A DNA stretch of 64,000 nucleotides from Bordetella genomosp. 9 (GTDB lineage: Bacteria; Pseudomonadota; Gammaproteobacteria; Burkholderiales; Burkholderiaceae_B): the NCBI RefSeq assembly GCF_002119725.1, contig NZ_CP021109.1:4154001-4218000 (forward strand), given 5' to 3'. The notes under the pieces were generated by a model. That model was not told where the DNA came from. It saw only the letters and a program-made list of their open reading frames with translations, and searched no databases. Every line of letters begins with the position of its first letter. Position 1 is the first letter of the stretch. This document shows, piece by piece, positions 50,531-59,722 of this stretch. Both the position numbers and the translations under genes were made by a program.

Positions 50531-51430
50531 CTAGCCGCGGCGTTCGATCTCCGCCTGGATCGCCTTGGCGGCGACCACGCCGTCGGCCATCGACGTCACC
50601 ACGCAGGGATGCATGCGATTGGCGACCTCGCCGATGGCGTACACCCCTGCGGCGCTGGTGAGCGCCGTACGGCTGTCCGTCATGATGTAGCCGCGCGCGT
50701 CGCGCGCCAGTTGCAGGCTGTCGGCAAAGGCCGCCTGAGGCTCCCAGCCATAGAACACCAGGATGAGGTCATAGCGCCGGCCGTTGACGCTGCGCGCCAC
50801 CGGGTCCACGGCATAAGCGCCCACGTGCAGATCGCGCGTATCGGCAGCGGCGACCAGCTGCGGCCTGGCGCGCACCGTGCGGGAATAAAGGTGCACTTCC
50901 CGCGCGCCGCGGCCCCGCACGAAGGCATAGTTCTCGAAACCGTTGTCCCCGCCGCCCAGCACGGCCACGGAAAGTCCGCGGTAGTCCTGCTCATGAACCG
51001 CTACGCCGGGGCCGACAAGCACGCCGGGCCACGTCTGCCCCGGCTCGGCGCCCGGCAGATTGCGCGCCCGCACGCCGGATGCGATCACGAGAAAGCGTCC
51101 GTGTACGCGCGCCGGCGTACCGTAGGGCGTCAACAGCGATACGTCGAATCCACGGTCGCGCCGCGCCACCCGCAGCGCGCGATGCCCAGTCAGGGCCGGC
51201 ACCCGCGCCGCCGCCACGCTCTGCGCGATATTGGCCGCCACCTGCTGGCCCGTCACGCCGGGCAGCACCGCAATCCAGTCGTCGCGAAAAGGGTTGTCGT
51301 TTTCCAGCCCGCCCAGGCGGGCAGCTGCATCGACGAGCAGCGGCGACAGGCCGAGCCGCGCCAGCCAGATCGCACACGAGGCGCCGGCCGGGCCGCCGCC
51401 TACAATGATGGCATCGCTGTCTTCCCGCAT
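50531..51430 (-). CDS. thioredoxin-reductase-like FAD/NAD(P) oxidoreductase without CxxC
   Basis: A 299-residue flavoprotein. The FAD-binding Rossmann motif is IIVGGGPAGASCAIWLARLG (near 8-27), the NAD(P) motif is VAVLGGGDNGFENYAF (near 145-160), and the second FAD motif is GVYAIGEVANRMHPCVVTSMADG. The usual redox pair CxxC of thioredoxin reductase is missing, so it more likely reduces a ferredoxin, flavodoxin or small molecule. The start at 51430 is supported by AAGGAAAG about 12 bases upstream; an ATG 14 codons earlier is possible. Divergent from folB across 221 bases, in which I recognise no further element. Confidence 0.82.
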   Translation of the reverse strand: MREDSDAIIVGGGPAGASCAIWLARLGLSPLLVDAAARLGGLENDNPFRDDWIAVLPGVTGQQVAANIAQSVAAARVPALTGHRALRVARRDRGFDVSLLTPYGTPARVHGRFLVIASGVRARNLPGAEPGQTWPGVLVGPGVAVHEQDYRGLSVAVLGGGDNGFENYAFVRGRGAREVHLYSRTVRARPQLVAAADTRDLHVGAYAVDPVARSVNGRRYDLILVFYGWEPQAAFADSLQLARDARGYIMTDSRTALTSAAGVYAIGEVANRMHPCVVTSMADGVVAAKAIQAEIERRG

Positions 51431-51651
51431 TCCTTCCGGGCTTTCCTTGTGGTTGGGTCGGGTATTCTGCATCCGGCGTCGATTGTAGCGACAGCGCCGG
51501 ACGCCCGCGCCGGCAACGACCGATCGGCCTGGACGCCGCAAAGGCGCGGCACGGAGCCGCATACAATGCGGCACATCGAAACGTCCCCGCGCCGCCCCGG
51601 CGGCGCCGGCCCGCCGATACCGGTGGCCGGCACACAGGAATCCGCTTGACC

Positions 51652-52011
51652 ATGCCTACCCGCCGCATCTTCTTTTCCCGCCTGGCACTGGACGCCCGCA
51701 TCGGCATTCTGGAACATGAAAGACGCGCGACGCAGCCGCTGCACGTCGATGCCGAAATCGACGTGGACATCACCCGCGACGTCGACGACCATGACATCCA
51801 CAGCGTGCTGGATTACCGCGCCTTGCGCGAAGCCATCGTCGCCGAATGCACCCACGCCCACGTCAACCTGATTGAAACGCTTACCGAACGCGTCGCCGAC
51901 CGGCTGATGGCCGATTTCAAGGAGATCCGGGCGGTGCGCGTGCGCATCAGCAAGCCCATGGCCTTTTCGGATTGCGCCGCGGTTGGCGTGGAGATCTACA
52001 CCTCGCGCTGA
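51652..52011 (+). CDS. folB: dihydroneopterin aldolase
   Basis: A 119-residue folate-pathway enzyme that cleaves 7,8-dihydroneopterin to 6-hydroxymethyl-dihydropterin and glycolaldehyde. The pattern LALDARIGILEHERRATQPL (near 10-29), DIHSVLDYRALREAI and NLIETLTERVADRLM, followed by VRVRISKP, is the FolB/FolX family. The conserved Tyr and Lys of FolB are at DYRAL and ISKP. ATG at 51652; a TTG two codons earlier is also in frame. ttcA starts 36 bases later on the same strand. Confidence 0.9.
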   Translation: MPTRRIFFSRLALDARIGILEHERRATQPLHVDAEIDVDITRDVDDHDIHSVLDYRALREAIVAECTHAHVNLIETLTERVADRLMADFKEIRAVRVRISKPMAFSDCAAVGVEIYTSR

Positions 52012-52047
52012 TCCGGGATCGCGCGCAACCATGACCGCTTTCCAATC

Positions 52048-53142
52048 ATGAACGCTCCCGACACTTCCATCGCGGTTGCCCCGGCATCCGTCCCATCCGC
52101 CTCTGCGGCCGGCCTCATGCCCGATGCGGCGCCTGCCGCCGGCCAGCCCGCCTTGGGGCCCACAGCGGCTGCTGCGCCGTCAGTCCCCCGCGGCGGCGCG
52201 CCCGCCGGCGGCCGCGCCGCGCACGATAAAGCCCGCGTGCAGGCCAACAAGCTGGCGAAGCGGCTGGCCCGCGAAACGACGCGCGCCATCTCCGACTACA
52301 ACATGATCGAAGCCGGCGACCGCGTCATGGTCTGCATGTCGGGCGGCAAGGATTCCTACGGCCTGCTCGACATCCTGATGCGCCTGCGCGAACGCGCGCC
52401 CTTCCCTTTCGAGCTGATTGCCGTCAACCTGGACCAGAAGCAGCCCGGCTTCCCCGCGGACGTCCTGCCGAACTATCTGCGCAGTCTGGGCGTGCCTTTC
52501 CACATCGAGACGCAGGACACCTATTCCGTCGTCACTCGCGTCATCCCGCAGGGCAAGACGATGTGCTCGCTCTGTTCACGGCTGCGGCGCGGCATCCTGT
52601 ATCGCGTCGCCGACGAACTGGGCGCCACCAAGATCGCGCTCGGCCACCATCGCGACGACATCCTGGGCACCTTCTTCCTGAACCTGTTCTATGGCGGCAA
52701 GCTCAAGGCCATGCCGCCCAAGCTGGTTTCCGACGACGGCCGCCACACCGTGATCCGCCCGTTGGCGTACATACCGGAAGCCGAGATGGCGGCCTACGCG
52801 GCGCACAAAGGCTTTCCCATCATCCCGTGCAACCTTTGCGGATCCCAGGAGAACCTGAAGCGCAAGGAAGTGGGGCGCATGGTGCAGGAATGGGATCGCA
52901 AACACCCGGGCCGCGCGTGGAATGTATTCAACGCGCTGGCCAACGTAGTGCCCTCGCACCTCATGGACCGGCGGCTGTTCGACTTCGCAGGCCTGCGGCC
53001 CAACGGCATCGCCGACGCCAACGGCGACACGGCGTTCGACCAGGAGGATCCGGGCGCGGACGCCTGCGGACATGACGATACGCCTGGCAATGCAGCCGGC
53101 CAGGACCGCGAACAGGTGCTGAGCTTCGTGCGGTTCGAGTAA
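52048..53142 (+). CDS. ttcA: tRNA cytidine(32) 2-sulfurtransferase TtcA
   Basis: A 364-residue enzyme that thiolates C32 in some tRNAs using a [4Fe-4S] cluster and ATP. The PP-loop SGGKDS lies at residues 98-103, and two CxxC pairs bind the cluster ([11 protein letters not shown] and [14 protein letters not shown]). Compared with E. coli TtcA (311 residues) there is an N-terminal Ala/Pro-rich extension of about 55 residues and a C-terminal tail of about 35 rich in Asp and Gly. An internal start is possible but no better ribosome site is seen. It converges with ubiX. Confidence 0.93.
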   Translation: MNAPDTSIAVAPASVPSASAAGLMPDAAPAAGQPALGPTAAAAPSVPRGGAPAGGRAAHDKARVQANKLAKRLARETTRAISDYNMIEAGDRVMVCMSGGKDSYGLLDILMRLRERAPFPFELIAVNLDQKQPGFPADVLPNYLRSLGVPFHIETQDTYSVVTRVIPQGKTMCSLCSRLRRGILYRVADELGATKIALGHHRDDILGTFFLNLFYGGKLKAMPPKLVSDDGRHTVIRPLAYIPEAEMAAYAAHKGFPIIPCNLCGSQENLKRKEVGRMVQEWDRKHPGRAWNVFNALANVVPSHLMDRRLFDFAGLRPNGIADANGDTAFDQEDPGADACGHDDTPGNAAGQDREQVLSFVRFE

Positions 53143-53149
53143 GCGGCGG

Positions 53150-53725
53150 TCAGTCCGCGCCTTCCCAGCGCGGACCGGCCACCGGGATATCGAACATCTC
53201 AAGCACGCGGGCCACGGTATGGTCCACCATCTCTTCGATGGATTGGGGCCGGAAGTAAAAAGCCGGCAGCGGCGGGAACACGATGCCGCCCATTTCCGTC
53301 ACCGCCGTCATGTTGCGCAGGTGCGCCAGGTTGTAGGGCGTTTCGCGCACCAGCATGACCAGGCGGCGCCGTTCCTTCAGGGTGACGTCGGCGGCGCGCG
53401 TGATGAGATTGTCAGAGAGCCCGTGCGCCACCGCGGCCAGCGTCCGCATGGAACAGGGCGCGATCACCATGCCGGCGGTCGGGAAGGCGCCGCTGGCCAG
53501 GGCCGCGCCGACGTCCCGCACGCTGTAGACGCGGTCCGCCATGTCGTGCAGCGCCTGCCGCGTCATGCCGAGCTCGTGCTTGATATTCAGCACGCCGGCA
53601 GACGATACGACCAGGTGCGATTCCACGTCGGGCACGCCGCGCAGGGCCTGCAGCAGGCGCACCGCGTACAGTGATCCCGTCGCACCCGTCACGCCGACGA
53701 CCAGCCGGCGTGCATCCTGCGTCAC
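53150..53725 (-). CDS. ubiX: flavin prenyltransferase UbiX
   Basis: A 191-residue enzyme that makes prenylated FMN, the cofactor of UbiD-type decarboxylases in ubiquinone synthesis. The N-terminal VVGVTGATGSLYAVRLLQAL (near 9-28) is the flavin-binding start, and VIAPCSMRTLAAVAHGLSDN and the LVMLVRETPYNLAHLRNM segments are the conserved blocks. Its ATG overlaps the grxD stop by four bases, so it closes the hemA-prfA-prmC-grxD-ubiX run. Confidence 0.94.
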   Translation of the reverse strand: MTQDARRLVVGVTGATGSLYAVRLLQALRGVPDVESHLVVSSAGVLNIKHELGMTRQALHDMADRVYSVRDVGAALASGAFPTAGMVIAPCSMRTLAAVAHGLSDNLITRAADVTLKERRRLVMLVRETPYNLAHLRNMTAVTEMGGIVFPPLPAFYFRPQSIEEMVDHTVARVLEMFDIPVAGPRWEGAD

Positions 53726-54048
53726 GCAGTGACTCCGGCGTTGTCCAGCAGCGTCTTGAGCTCGCCGCTTTCGTGCATCTGGCCCATGATGTCCGATCCG
53801 CCGATGAATTCGCCGCCCACATACAGTTGCGGGATCGTCGGCCAGTTGGAGTATTCCTTGATGCCCTGGCGGACCTCATCGTCCTCCAGGACATTGACCG
53901 TGACCAGCTTTTTCACGCCACAGCTTTTCAGCAGCTGGATGGCTTTGCCCGAGAACCCGCACTGCGGAAACTGCGCCGTGCCTTTCATGAAAAGCACGAC
54001 CGGGTGTTGCGTCACGGTCTCGCGGATGAATTCTTGAACGTCGCTCAT
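53722..54048 (-). CDS. grxD: monothiol glutaredoxin
   Basis: A 108-residue CGFS-type glutaredoxin (Grx4 class) that carries and delivers [2Fe-2S] clusters with glutathione and BolA partners. The active site is CGFS in GTAQFPQCGFSGKAI (near 24-38). The WPTIPQLYVGGEFIGG stretch (near 69-84) carries the cis-Pro and glutathione contacts. Length is typical. It sits between prmC and ubiX, a usual order in this group. Confidence 0.96.
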   Translation of the reverse strand: MSDVQEFIRETVTQHPVVLFMKGTAQFPQCGFSGKAIQLLKSCGVKKLVTVNVLEDDEVRQGIKEYSNWPTIPQLYVGGEFIGGSDIMGQMHESGELKTLLDNAGVTA

Positions 54049-54099
54049 GGTTCGCTCGCAAAGAGGAAAGTTCTTTCAATTATAGGTATCCGCCGGTTT

Positions 54100-54912
54100 T
54101 CAGAGATACCCGCCCGAAATGCGTTCGATGCCGGCCAGATCGCGGCGGCTGTCCACCCCCCGCAGGCCGGCTTCGGCCAGCAGCCGGCGTACCGCCTCGG
54201 CCTGGTCCCAGCCATGCTCGACCCACAGCACGCCGCCCGGCTTCAGGTGCGCCCTGGCGCCGCCGATGATGACCCGCAAGGCGTCCAGACCATCCGCATC
54301 GTCCGTCAGCGCCAGCCGCGGCTCGAAACGCAGATCGCCCTTTTCCAGGTGGGGGTCTTCGCGGGAGATATAAGGGGGATTGGACACGATCACGTCGAAT
54401 TTCTGCTCCGCGGTCAGCGCCTCATACCAGTCGCCGGCGGCGAAATGCAGGTGCGCCCCCAGCCTGACGGCGTTCTCGGCGGCCACCTTCAGGGCCTTCA
54501 CGCTTCGGTCCGTCGCCAGGACCGCCACATCGGGGCGCGCCAGCGCAATCGAGATGGCGATTGCCCCGCTGCCCGTTCCCAGGTCCAGCACGGACACGGA
54601 CTCGAAGCCTTGCAGCCATTCCAGCGCGGCCTGCACCAGCAGCTCCGTCTCGGGCCGGGGAATCAGCACATCGGGCGTGACCTTGAACATATGCCCCATG
54701 AACTCGCGCTGGCCCACCAGGTAGGCCATGGGCTCGCCCGCCGCCCGGCGCGCCGCCAGCACCGTAAAGGCGCGCACCGCCTCGGACGGCAGCGGATCGG
54801 TGTCGTGAGCCAGGATCCATGCCCGCGGCTTCTCCAGCACGTGCTCCAGCAGCATGCGGGCTTCCAGCCGCGGCAGCCCCGAGGCGAACAGGATGTCCTT
54901 GGCGCAGGCCAC
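54100..54912 (-). CDS. prmC: peptide chain release factor N5-glutamine methyltransferase
   Basis: A 270-residue methyltransferase that methylates the Gln of the GGQ motif in release factors. The SAM-binding motif is VLDLGTGSGAIAISIAL (near 110-126) and the catalytic NPPY is in DVIVSNPPYISRED (near 172-185). The N-terminal helical domain recognises the factor. It begins with GTG directly after the prfA stop (TGA-GTG), so expression is coupled to its substrate. Confidence 0.94.
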   Translation of the reverse strand: MACAKDILFASGLPRLEARMLLEHVLEKPRAWILAHDTDPLPSEAVRAFTVLAARRAAGEPMAYLVGQREFMGHMFKVTPDVLIPRPETELLVQAALEWLQGFESVSVLDLGTGSGAIAISIALARPDVAVLATDRSVKALKVAAENAVRLGAHLHFAAGDWYEALTAEQKFDVIVSNPPYISREDPHLEKGDLRFEPRLALTDDADGLDALRVIIGGARAHLKPGGVLWVEHGWDQAEAVRRLLAEAGLRGVDSRRDLAGIERISGGYL

Positions 54913-55995
54913 TCAGACCTCTTCGCCCAGTGCCGCCAGCTGCTCGGCCTGGTGCTCGGCGACCAGCGCGTTGGTCAACTCGTCCAGGTCGCCTTCCATG
55001 ATCTGCTGCAGCTTGTACAGCGTCAGATTGATGCGGTGGTCGGTCAACCGGCCCTGCGGAAAGTTGTAGGTGCGGATGCGTTCGGAGCGGTCTCCCGTGC
55101 CGACCAGGCTCTTGCGCTCGGCCGCTTCCTTGCTCTGCCGTTCACGCAACTGCTTGTCCTTCAGACGGGCGGCCAGCACCTGCATCGCCTTGTCCTTGTT
55201 CCGGTGCTGGGAGCGGTCGTCCTGGCACTCGACCACCAGTCCGGTCGGGATATGCGTGATGCGCACTGCGGAGTCCGTCTTGTTGATGTGCTGACCGCCT
55301 GCGCCGCTGGCGCGGAAGGTGTCGATGCGCAGATCGGCAGGGTTGATGACGATCTCGCTGACCTCGTCGGCCTCGGGCATCACCGCGACCGTGCAGGCCG
55401 ACGTGTGGATGCGGCCCTGCGCTTCGGTCGCCGGCACGCGCTGTACGCGGTGCGCCCCGGACTCGAACTTGAGCCGGCCGTATACCCCGTCGCCTTCGAT
55501 CCGGACGATGACTTCCTTGTACCCGCCCAGCTCCGAGGGGCTTTCCGACATCAATTCCACCCGCCATCCCTGCCGCTCGGCGTAGCGCGTATACATGCGC
55601 AGCAGGTCGCCGGAGAAAAGCGCACTCTCGTCGCCGCCGGTGCCGGCGCGGATTTCCAGGAAAACGCTGCGGGCGTCGTCGGGATCGCGCGGCAACAGCA
55701 GGCGCTGCAGCGACGCATCGAGTTCCTCGATCTTGCCCTTGGCAAGGCGGATTTCTTCTTCGGCCATGCTCTTCATTTCCGGATCGGAAAGCATTTCCTG
55801 CGCCGTCGCCAGGTCGTCTTCCGCGCTCCGATACGCCGCGAAGGCGGCCACGACGGGTTCGACTTCGGCCCGCTCGCGCGACAGCTTGCGAAAGCGGTCC
55901 ATGTCGGCGGCCGTGTCGGGTTCGGCGAGCAAGGCGTCCACTTCGACCAGGCGGCGGGACAACTGCTCCAGCCGGTCACGCATGGATGGTTTCAT
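54913..55995 (-). CDS. prfA: peptide chain release factor 1
   Basis: A 360-residue class I release factor reading UAA and UAG. The GGQ motif is in [19 protein letters not shown] (near 229-247). The codon-recognition tripeptide region PxT and the class-specific segment [14 protein letters not shown] (near 183-196, reading PAT) are present, which identifies RF1 rather than RF2. Between hemA and prmC, in the classic hemA-prfA-prmC order. Confidence 0.97.
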   Translation of the reverse strand: MKPSMRDRLEQLSRRLVEVDALLAEPDTAADMDRFRKLSRERAEVEPVVAAFAAYRSAEDDLATAQEMLSDPEMKSMAEEEIRLAKGKIEELDASLQRLLLPRDPDDARSVFLEIRAGTGGDESALFSGDLLRMYTRYAERQGWRVELMSESPSELGGYKEVIVRIEGDGVYGRLKFESGAHRVQRVPATEAQGRIHTSACTVAVMPEADEVSEIVINPADLRIDTFRASGAGGQHINKTDSAVRITHIPTGLVVECQDDRSQHRNKDKAMQVLAARLKDKQLRERQSKEAAERKSLVGTGDRSERIRTYNFPQGRLTDHRINLTLYKLQQIMEGDLDELTNALVAEHQAEQLAALGEEV

Positions 55996-56073
55996 AGGGC
56001 AGATCAGGGAAGAAAAGGGAAACGGACGGCGCGGCTCAGCCGGCGCCGGCGATTGAGGAGGCGGCGAGCGTCG

Positions 56074-57348
56074 CTAACGCCGCGTATCGCGGCCGGGAAA
56101 CAGACGGGGCACCAGGGACAACAGCTGATCCCGCTCGGCGCCTTCGCTGCGGTTGAGCGCGGCCAGGGGACCGTGGAGGTACTTCTGCGTCAGGCCGTGC
56201 GCCAGTTGCTCCAGCACGGCTTCCGGCGACTCGCCGCGCGCGAGCAGCCGGCGCGCGCGTTCCAGCTCAGCGGCGCGCACGTCTTCCGCCCCGCGCTGCA
56301 GGTCCTGGATGACCGGCACGACTTCCCGCGTGGCCATCCACTGCATGAAATTGCGCACGCGGGTTTCGATGATGGCCTCGGCCTGCACCATGGCGGCCCG
56401 GCGGGCGTCGGTGCCGCTCTGCACCAGCCGGCCCAGATCGTCCACCGAATAAAGATAGACGTCGTCCAGCCTGCCGACTTCCGGCTCGATATCGCGCGGC
56501 ACGGCCAGGTCGATCATGACCATGGGACGGTGGCGGCGCTGCAGGGTGGCGCGTTCGACCATCCCCAGCCCGAGGATGGGCAGGGAACTGGCCGTACAGG
56601 AAACGATGACGTCGAACTCCGCCAGCCGGTCGGTCAGATCGGCCAGCCGCATCGTCCCGGCGGAAAAGCGGTTGGCCAGCGTTTCCGCGCGTTCGATCGT
56701 ACGGTTGGCCACGACCATCTCGCGGGGCTGCTGCGCGGCGAAGTGGGTGGCGCAAAGTTCGATCATTTCCCCGGCGCCGATGAACAGCGTGCGGGCATCG
56801 CCCAGGCTTCCGAATACGCGTTCGGCCAAGCGCACCGCCGCGGCCGCCATCGATACGGAATGGGCGCCGATGTCGGTGTTCGAGCGGACTTCCTTGGCGA
56901 CGGAAAAGGTACGCTGGAACAACTGGTGCAACAGCGTCCCGAGCGAGCCTGCCTCGTCGGCGGCGCGCACGGCGTCTTTCATCTGCCCAAGGATCTGCGG
57001 CTCGCCCAGCACCATGGAATCGAGCCCGCTGGCCACCCGGAAAGCGTGGCGCACGGCGCCGTCGCGCTGATGCTGGTAAAGGTGGGGGCGCAGATCCACC
57101 GCTTCGACCTTGTTGACGTCGGCCAGCCAGGCAGGCAGATGTTCGGCCACCTGCGGCTCCGCCGCACAGTAGACCTCGGTGCGATTACAGGTGGAAAGAA
57201 TGGCGGCTTCGCGCACTGCGCCGCCGAAGGCGGATCGCAGGCCTTCCAAAGCCGGACGCAGCAGGTCGATAGGCATGGCGACGCGTTCGCGCACGGAAAC
57301 CGGCGCGGACGTGTGATTCAAGCCGAAAGTAAGAACGTCTACCGACAT
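56074..57348 (-). CDS. hemA: glutamyl-tRNA reductase
   Basis: A 424-residue enzyme that reduces glutamyl-tRNA to glutamate-1-semialdehyde, the first committed step of haem synthesis in the C5 pathway. The catalytic Cys is in [10 protein letters not shown] (near 49-58), the family signature [20 protein letters not shown] lies near 102-121, and the NADPH domain has [15 protein letters not shown] at 57348 gives the usual length; the longer open frame upstream is not used. First gene of the minus-strand run to ubiX. Confidence 0.95.
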   Translation of the reverse strand: MSVDVLTFGLNHTSAPVSVRERVAMPIDLLRPALEGLRSAFGGAVREAAILSTCNRTEVYCAAEPQVAEHLPAWLADVNKVEAVDLRPHLYQHQRDGAVRHAFRVASGLDSMVLGEPQILGQMKDAVRAADEAGSLGTLLHQLFQRTFSVAKEVRSNTDIGAHSVSMAAAAVRLAERVFGSLGDARTLFIGAGEMIELCATHFAAQQPREMVVANRTIERAETLANRFSAGTMRLADLTDRLAEFDVIVSCTASSLPILGLGMVERATLQRRHRPMVMIDLAVPRDIEPEVGRLDDVYLYSVDDLGRLVQSGTDARRAAMVQAEAIIETRVRNFMQWMATREVVPVIQDLQRGAEDVRAAELERARRLLARGESPEAVLEQLAHGLTQKYLHGPLAALNRSEGAERDQLLSLVPRLFPGRDTRR

Positions 57349-57527
57349 TTGCCTATCGTCTGCGCGGCTGCGCAGGCCATCGGGGTCAGGGTCAGAGGCC
57401 GCGTCACGCCGTACGGACAGGACAAAGTCAAACCGCCGAAGGCAGGACGCACCGTCTGGGATGCGCAAAATTATAGCGCTTTGCTACCAATCAACGCCCG
57501 CGCCATGCACGAGCTCGAAAAATTGTG

Positions 57528-57533
57528 TATAGT
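57528..57533 (+). promoter_or_regulatory. -10 box of the tRNA-Phe promoter
   Basis: TATAGT followed by a GC-rich discriminator (TGCGGGC), about 15 bases before the tRNA 5' end. The discriminator fits stringent control. The -35 region is weak (around CATGCAC). Confidence 0.55.
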
Positions 57534-57547
57534 TGCGGGCTTCCGTT

Positions 57548-57623
57548 GGCCTGGTAGCTCAGTTGGTAGAGCAGAGGATTGAAAATCCTTGTGTCGGTGG
57601 TTCGATTCCGCCCCAGGCCACCA
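57548..57623 (+). tRNA. tRNA-Phe (anticodon GAA)
   Basis: A 76-base cloverleaf. Acceptor arms GGCCTGG and CCAGGCC pair over 7 bp, with discriminator A and encoded CCA. D-arm GCTC/GAGC, anticodon arm AGGAT-TGAAAAT-CCT with anticodon GAA, and T-arm GGTGG-TTCGATT-CCGCC are all complete. The gene is alone, upstream of the MOSC gene and divergent from hemA. Confidence 0.97.
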
Positions 57624-57631
57624 AGGATCCC

Positions 57632-57660
57632 AAATGCCCAGCTTTGTGCTGGGCATTTTC
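57632..57660 (+). terminator. intrinsic terminator after tRNA-Phe
   Basis: AATGCCCAGC-TTTGT-GCTGGGCATT is a perfect 10-bp stem followed by TTTTC. It lies 9 bases after the CCA end and separates the tRNA transcript from the MOSC gene. Confidence 0.88.
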
Positions 57661-57801
57661 ATTTGCGTTTGCAGTCGTGCGGCGATCTCATTGTCAGATC
57701 GCGCCGGTGGCCCCCGCCGAAGACAAAACCGTCATCTTCACCTGCTATAAGACCTGATACGCGTGCCCTGCATGGCGCGCGCCCGGTTTGTGGAGATATT
57801 C

Positions 57802-58347
57802 ATGACTCAGGCCTGCGTGGTGGCCGTTGCCAGGGACGCTGAGCACCGCTTTTCCAAGCAGCCCGCACGAGAGATACGCATCATCCAGGGGCTTGGGGTT
57901 GAAGGCGACGCCCATCAAGGCGTCACGGTGCAGCATCGTTCGCGCGTGGCGGCCGATCCGACGCAGCCGAACCTGCGGCAGGTGCACCTGATCCATGCAG
58001 AGCTGTTCGAGGAACTGCGGGGCAAGGGATTCGACGTCCAGCCGGCGCAGCTCGGCGAGAACATCACCACTTCGGGCATCGATCTGCTGGGATTGCCCCG
58101 TGGCGCCTTGCTGCGCATCGGCGATTCGGTCGTCTTGGAAGTCACCGGGCTGCGCAACCCCTGCGCGCAAATCGACAAATTCCGCTCCGGCCTGCTCAAG
58201 GCGGTTGTGGATCGCCGGACGGACGGCGCATTGATCCGTAAGGCCGGGATCATGACGGTCGTCCGGGCGGGCGGCGTCGTGCGGCCGGGCGATTCCATCG
58301 GGTTCGAACTGCCTCCGCCGCCCCATCATCCCCTCGAACGGGTCTGA
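57802..58347 (+). CDS. MOSC-domain protein
   Basis: A 181-residue MOSC (molybdenum-cofactor sulfurase C-terminal) domain protein of the short type, like YiiM without its C-terminal part. The conserved block with the essential Cys is TGLRNPCAQIDKF (near 117-129), preceded by QLGENITTSGIDLLGLPRGA. Members bind molybdenum cofactor or move sulfur; some reduce N-hydroxylated bases. ATG at 57802 with TGGAG upstream is preferred over a start 13 codons earlier. Function within the family is not specified by neighbours. The gap to ogt (155 bases) shows nothing clear. Confidence 0.88.
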   Translation: MTQACVVAVARDAEHRFSKQPAREIRIIQGLGVEGDAHQGVTVQHRSRVAADPTQPNLRQVHLIHAELFEELRGKGFDVQPAQLGENITTSGIDLLGLPRGALLRIGDSVVLEVTGLRNPCAQIDKFRSGLLKAVVDRRTDGALIRKAGIMTVVRAGGVVRPGDSIGFELPPPPHHPLERV

Positions 58348-58502
58348 CCCATCGGCCGACCGGCCGGTCGCCGGAATGGCCGCATATGCCCGCACGGAAT
58401 GTCGAACGGCAGCGCAAGAATTGGAGTTTCGCGCAGCGCCGGTCCGCCTACACTGCCCCCAGGAATACGACCCACGCAACTTTTCTTCCAAGGGGGCGTT
58501 AC

Positions 58503-59042
58503 ATGGCTTACGTCTACAAAACCGTGCAGACACCGGTGGGCAAATTGACGCTGGTGGCGCGCGCGGCGAAACTCGTCGCGATCCTGTGGGAAAACGACAA
58601 ACCGGGCCGCGTGCGGCTGGGACCGATGCGCGAGGATCCGCGGGACGCCACCTTGCTGGAGACAGAACGGCAGTTGAGGGAGTACTTCGCGGGCGAACGC
58701 GTTTGCTTCGATCTGCCCCTGGATTTCTGCGGTACCGAGTTCCAGAAGCGCGTCTGGCAGGCTCTGCTCGAGATCCCTTATGGCGAGACGCGCAGCTACC
58801 GGGACATTGCCCTGCGCATCGGTCATGCGACCGCCGTACGTGCCGTGGGCGCGGCGAACGGCAGGAACCCGATCTCCATCGTGGCGCCGTGTCATCGGGT
58901 AGTCGGGGCGTCCGGAGGCCTGACCGGATTCGCCGGCGGCCTTCCGGCCAAGGCGGCGCTGCTGGCCCTGGAAGGGGCGGGGACAACCGCGCGCGACAAT
59001 CCGTCGCGCACCTTTGGGATGAATGGACTGACACAGCGATGA
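58503..59042 (+). CDS. ogt: methylated-DNA-[protein]-cysteine S-methyltransferase
   Basis: A 179-residue suicide repair protein that takes methyl groups from O6-methylguanine. The acceptor is Cys130 in the motif PCHRV (IVAPCHRVVG), and the recognition helix is RAVGAANGRNPISI, with the Tyr/Arg flipping residues in IPYGETRSYRDIA. No Ada-type zinc or AraC domain is present, so this is the constitutive Ogt form. Its TGA overlaps the ATG of tag in ATGA, giving a two-gene alkylation-repair operon. Confidence 0.93.
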   Translation: MAYVYKTVQTPVGKLTLVARAAKLVAILWENDKPGRVRLGPMREDPRDATLLETERQLREYFAGERVCFDLPLDFCGTEFQKRVWQALLEIPYGETRSYRDIALRIGHATAVRAVGAANGRNPISIVAPCHRVVGASGGLTGFAGGLPAKAALLALEGAGTTARDNPSRTFGMNGLTQR

Positions 59043-59680
59043 GTGCGGTGACGAAGGCGGACGAGACCGGTGAAGAGTACGAAAACAGCGGGCTGGTCAT
59101 CGGTCCGGACGGACTGGCGCGGCCGCCGTGGGCCGCCGTGGATCCCCTGCTGCAGCAGTATTACGACACCGAATGGGGCATGCCGGTGCGCGACGAGCGC
59201 GGCATGTTCGAACGGCTGACCCTGGAATGTTTTCAATCCGGTTTGTCGTGGGCGACGATCCTGCGCAAGCGCGAAGCATTCCGGGCCGCCTTCCACCACT
59301 TCGATCCCGAAGCGGTCGCGGCCTATGGCCCTGCCGACGTCGACCGGCTGCTCGCGGATAGCGGCATCGTCCGCAACCGCGCGAAGATTTTGGCGACCAT
59401 CGGCAACGCCGCGGCAACGCTGAAGCTGCGCGCCGAGGGCGGCCTCGCCGAATTCGTCTGGTCATTCCAGCCCGCCGCCACGCCAGCGCCACGCACGCTG
59501 GCCGAAATTCCCACCACGTCGGAAGCATCCATTGCCTTGAGCAAGGCCCTGCGCGCGCGTGGATTCGCTTTCGTCGGGCCGACGACCATGCACGCGCTGA
59601 TGGAAGCGACGGGCATTATCGATACCCACTTGGTCGGCAGCCATCGCCGCGGCAGTTCGGGCGTCTGGCCGAAAGGCTGA
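59039..59680 (+). CDS. tag: DNA-3-methyladenine glycosylase I (Tag family)
   Basis: A 213-residue glycosylase that removes 3-methyladenine. The core follows E. coli Tag closely: DPLLQQYYDTEWGMPV, LECFQSGLSWATILRKRE, AFHHFDPEAVA and the EIPTTSEASIALSKALRARGF, FVGPTTMHALM end. The zinc-binding set of E. coli Tag (Cys4, His17, His175, Cys179) is mostly lost: aligned positions are Pro29, Tyr42, His197 and Ser201. The first 25 residues are an extra acidic leader. Coupled to ogt. Base-binding Glu and Trp (EW at 45-46) are kept, so activity is probably retained. Confidence 0.9.
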   Translation: MSAVTKADETGEEYENSGLVIGPDGLARPPWAAVDPLLQQYYDTEWGMPVRDERGMFERLTLECFQSGLSWATILRKREAFRAAFHHFDPEAVAAYGPADVDRLLADSGIVRNRAKILATIGNAAATLKLRAEGGLAEFVWSFQPAATPAPRTLAEIPTTSEASIALSKALRARGFAFVGPTTMHALMEATGIIDTHLVGSHRRGSSGVWPKG

Positions 59681-59722
59681 TTCCGGCACCGCAAGCCCGG
59701 CGATGACGCCCTTAGGGCACGC

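Noticed and set aside
57548-57623. tRNA-Phe as an integration site of a mobile element
   Set aside because: No integrase, no repeated tRNA 3' end and no foreign-looking genes follow; only a terminator and a MOSC gene.
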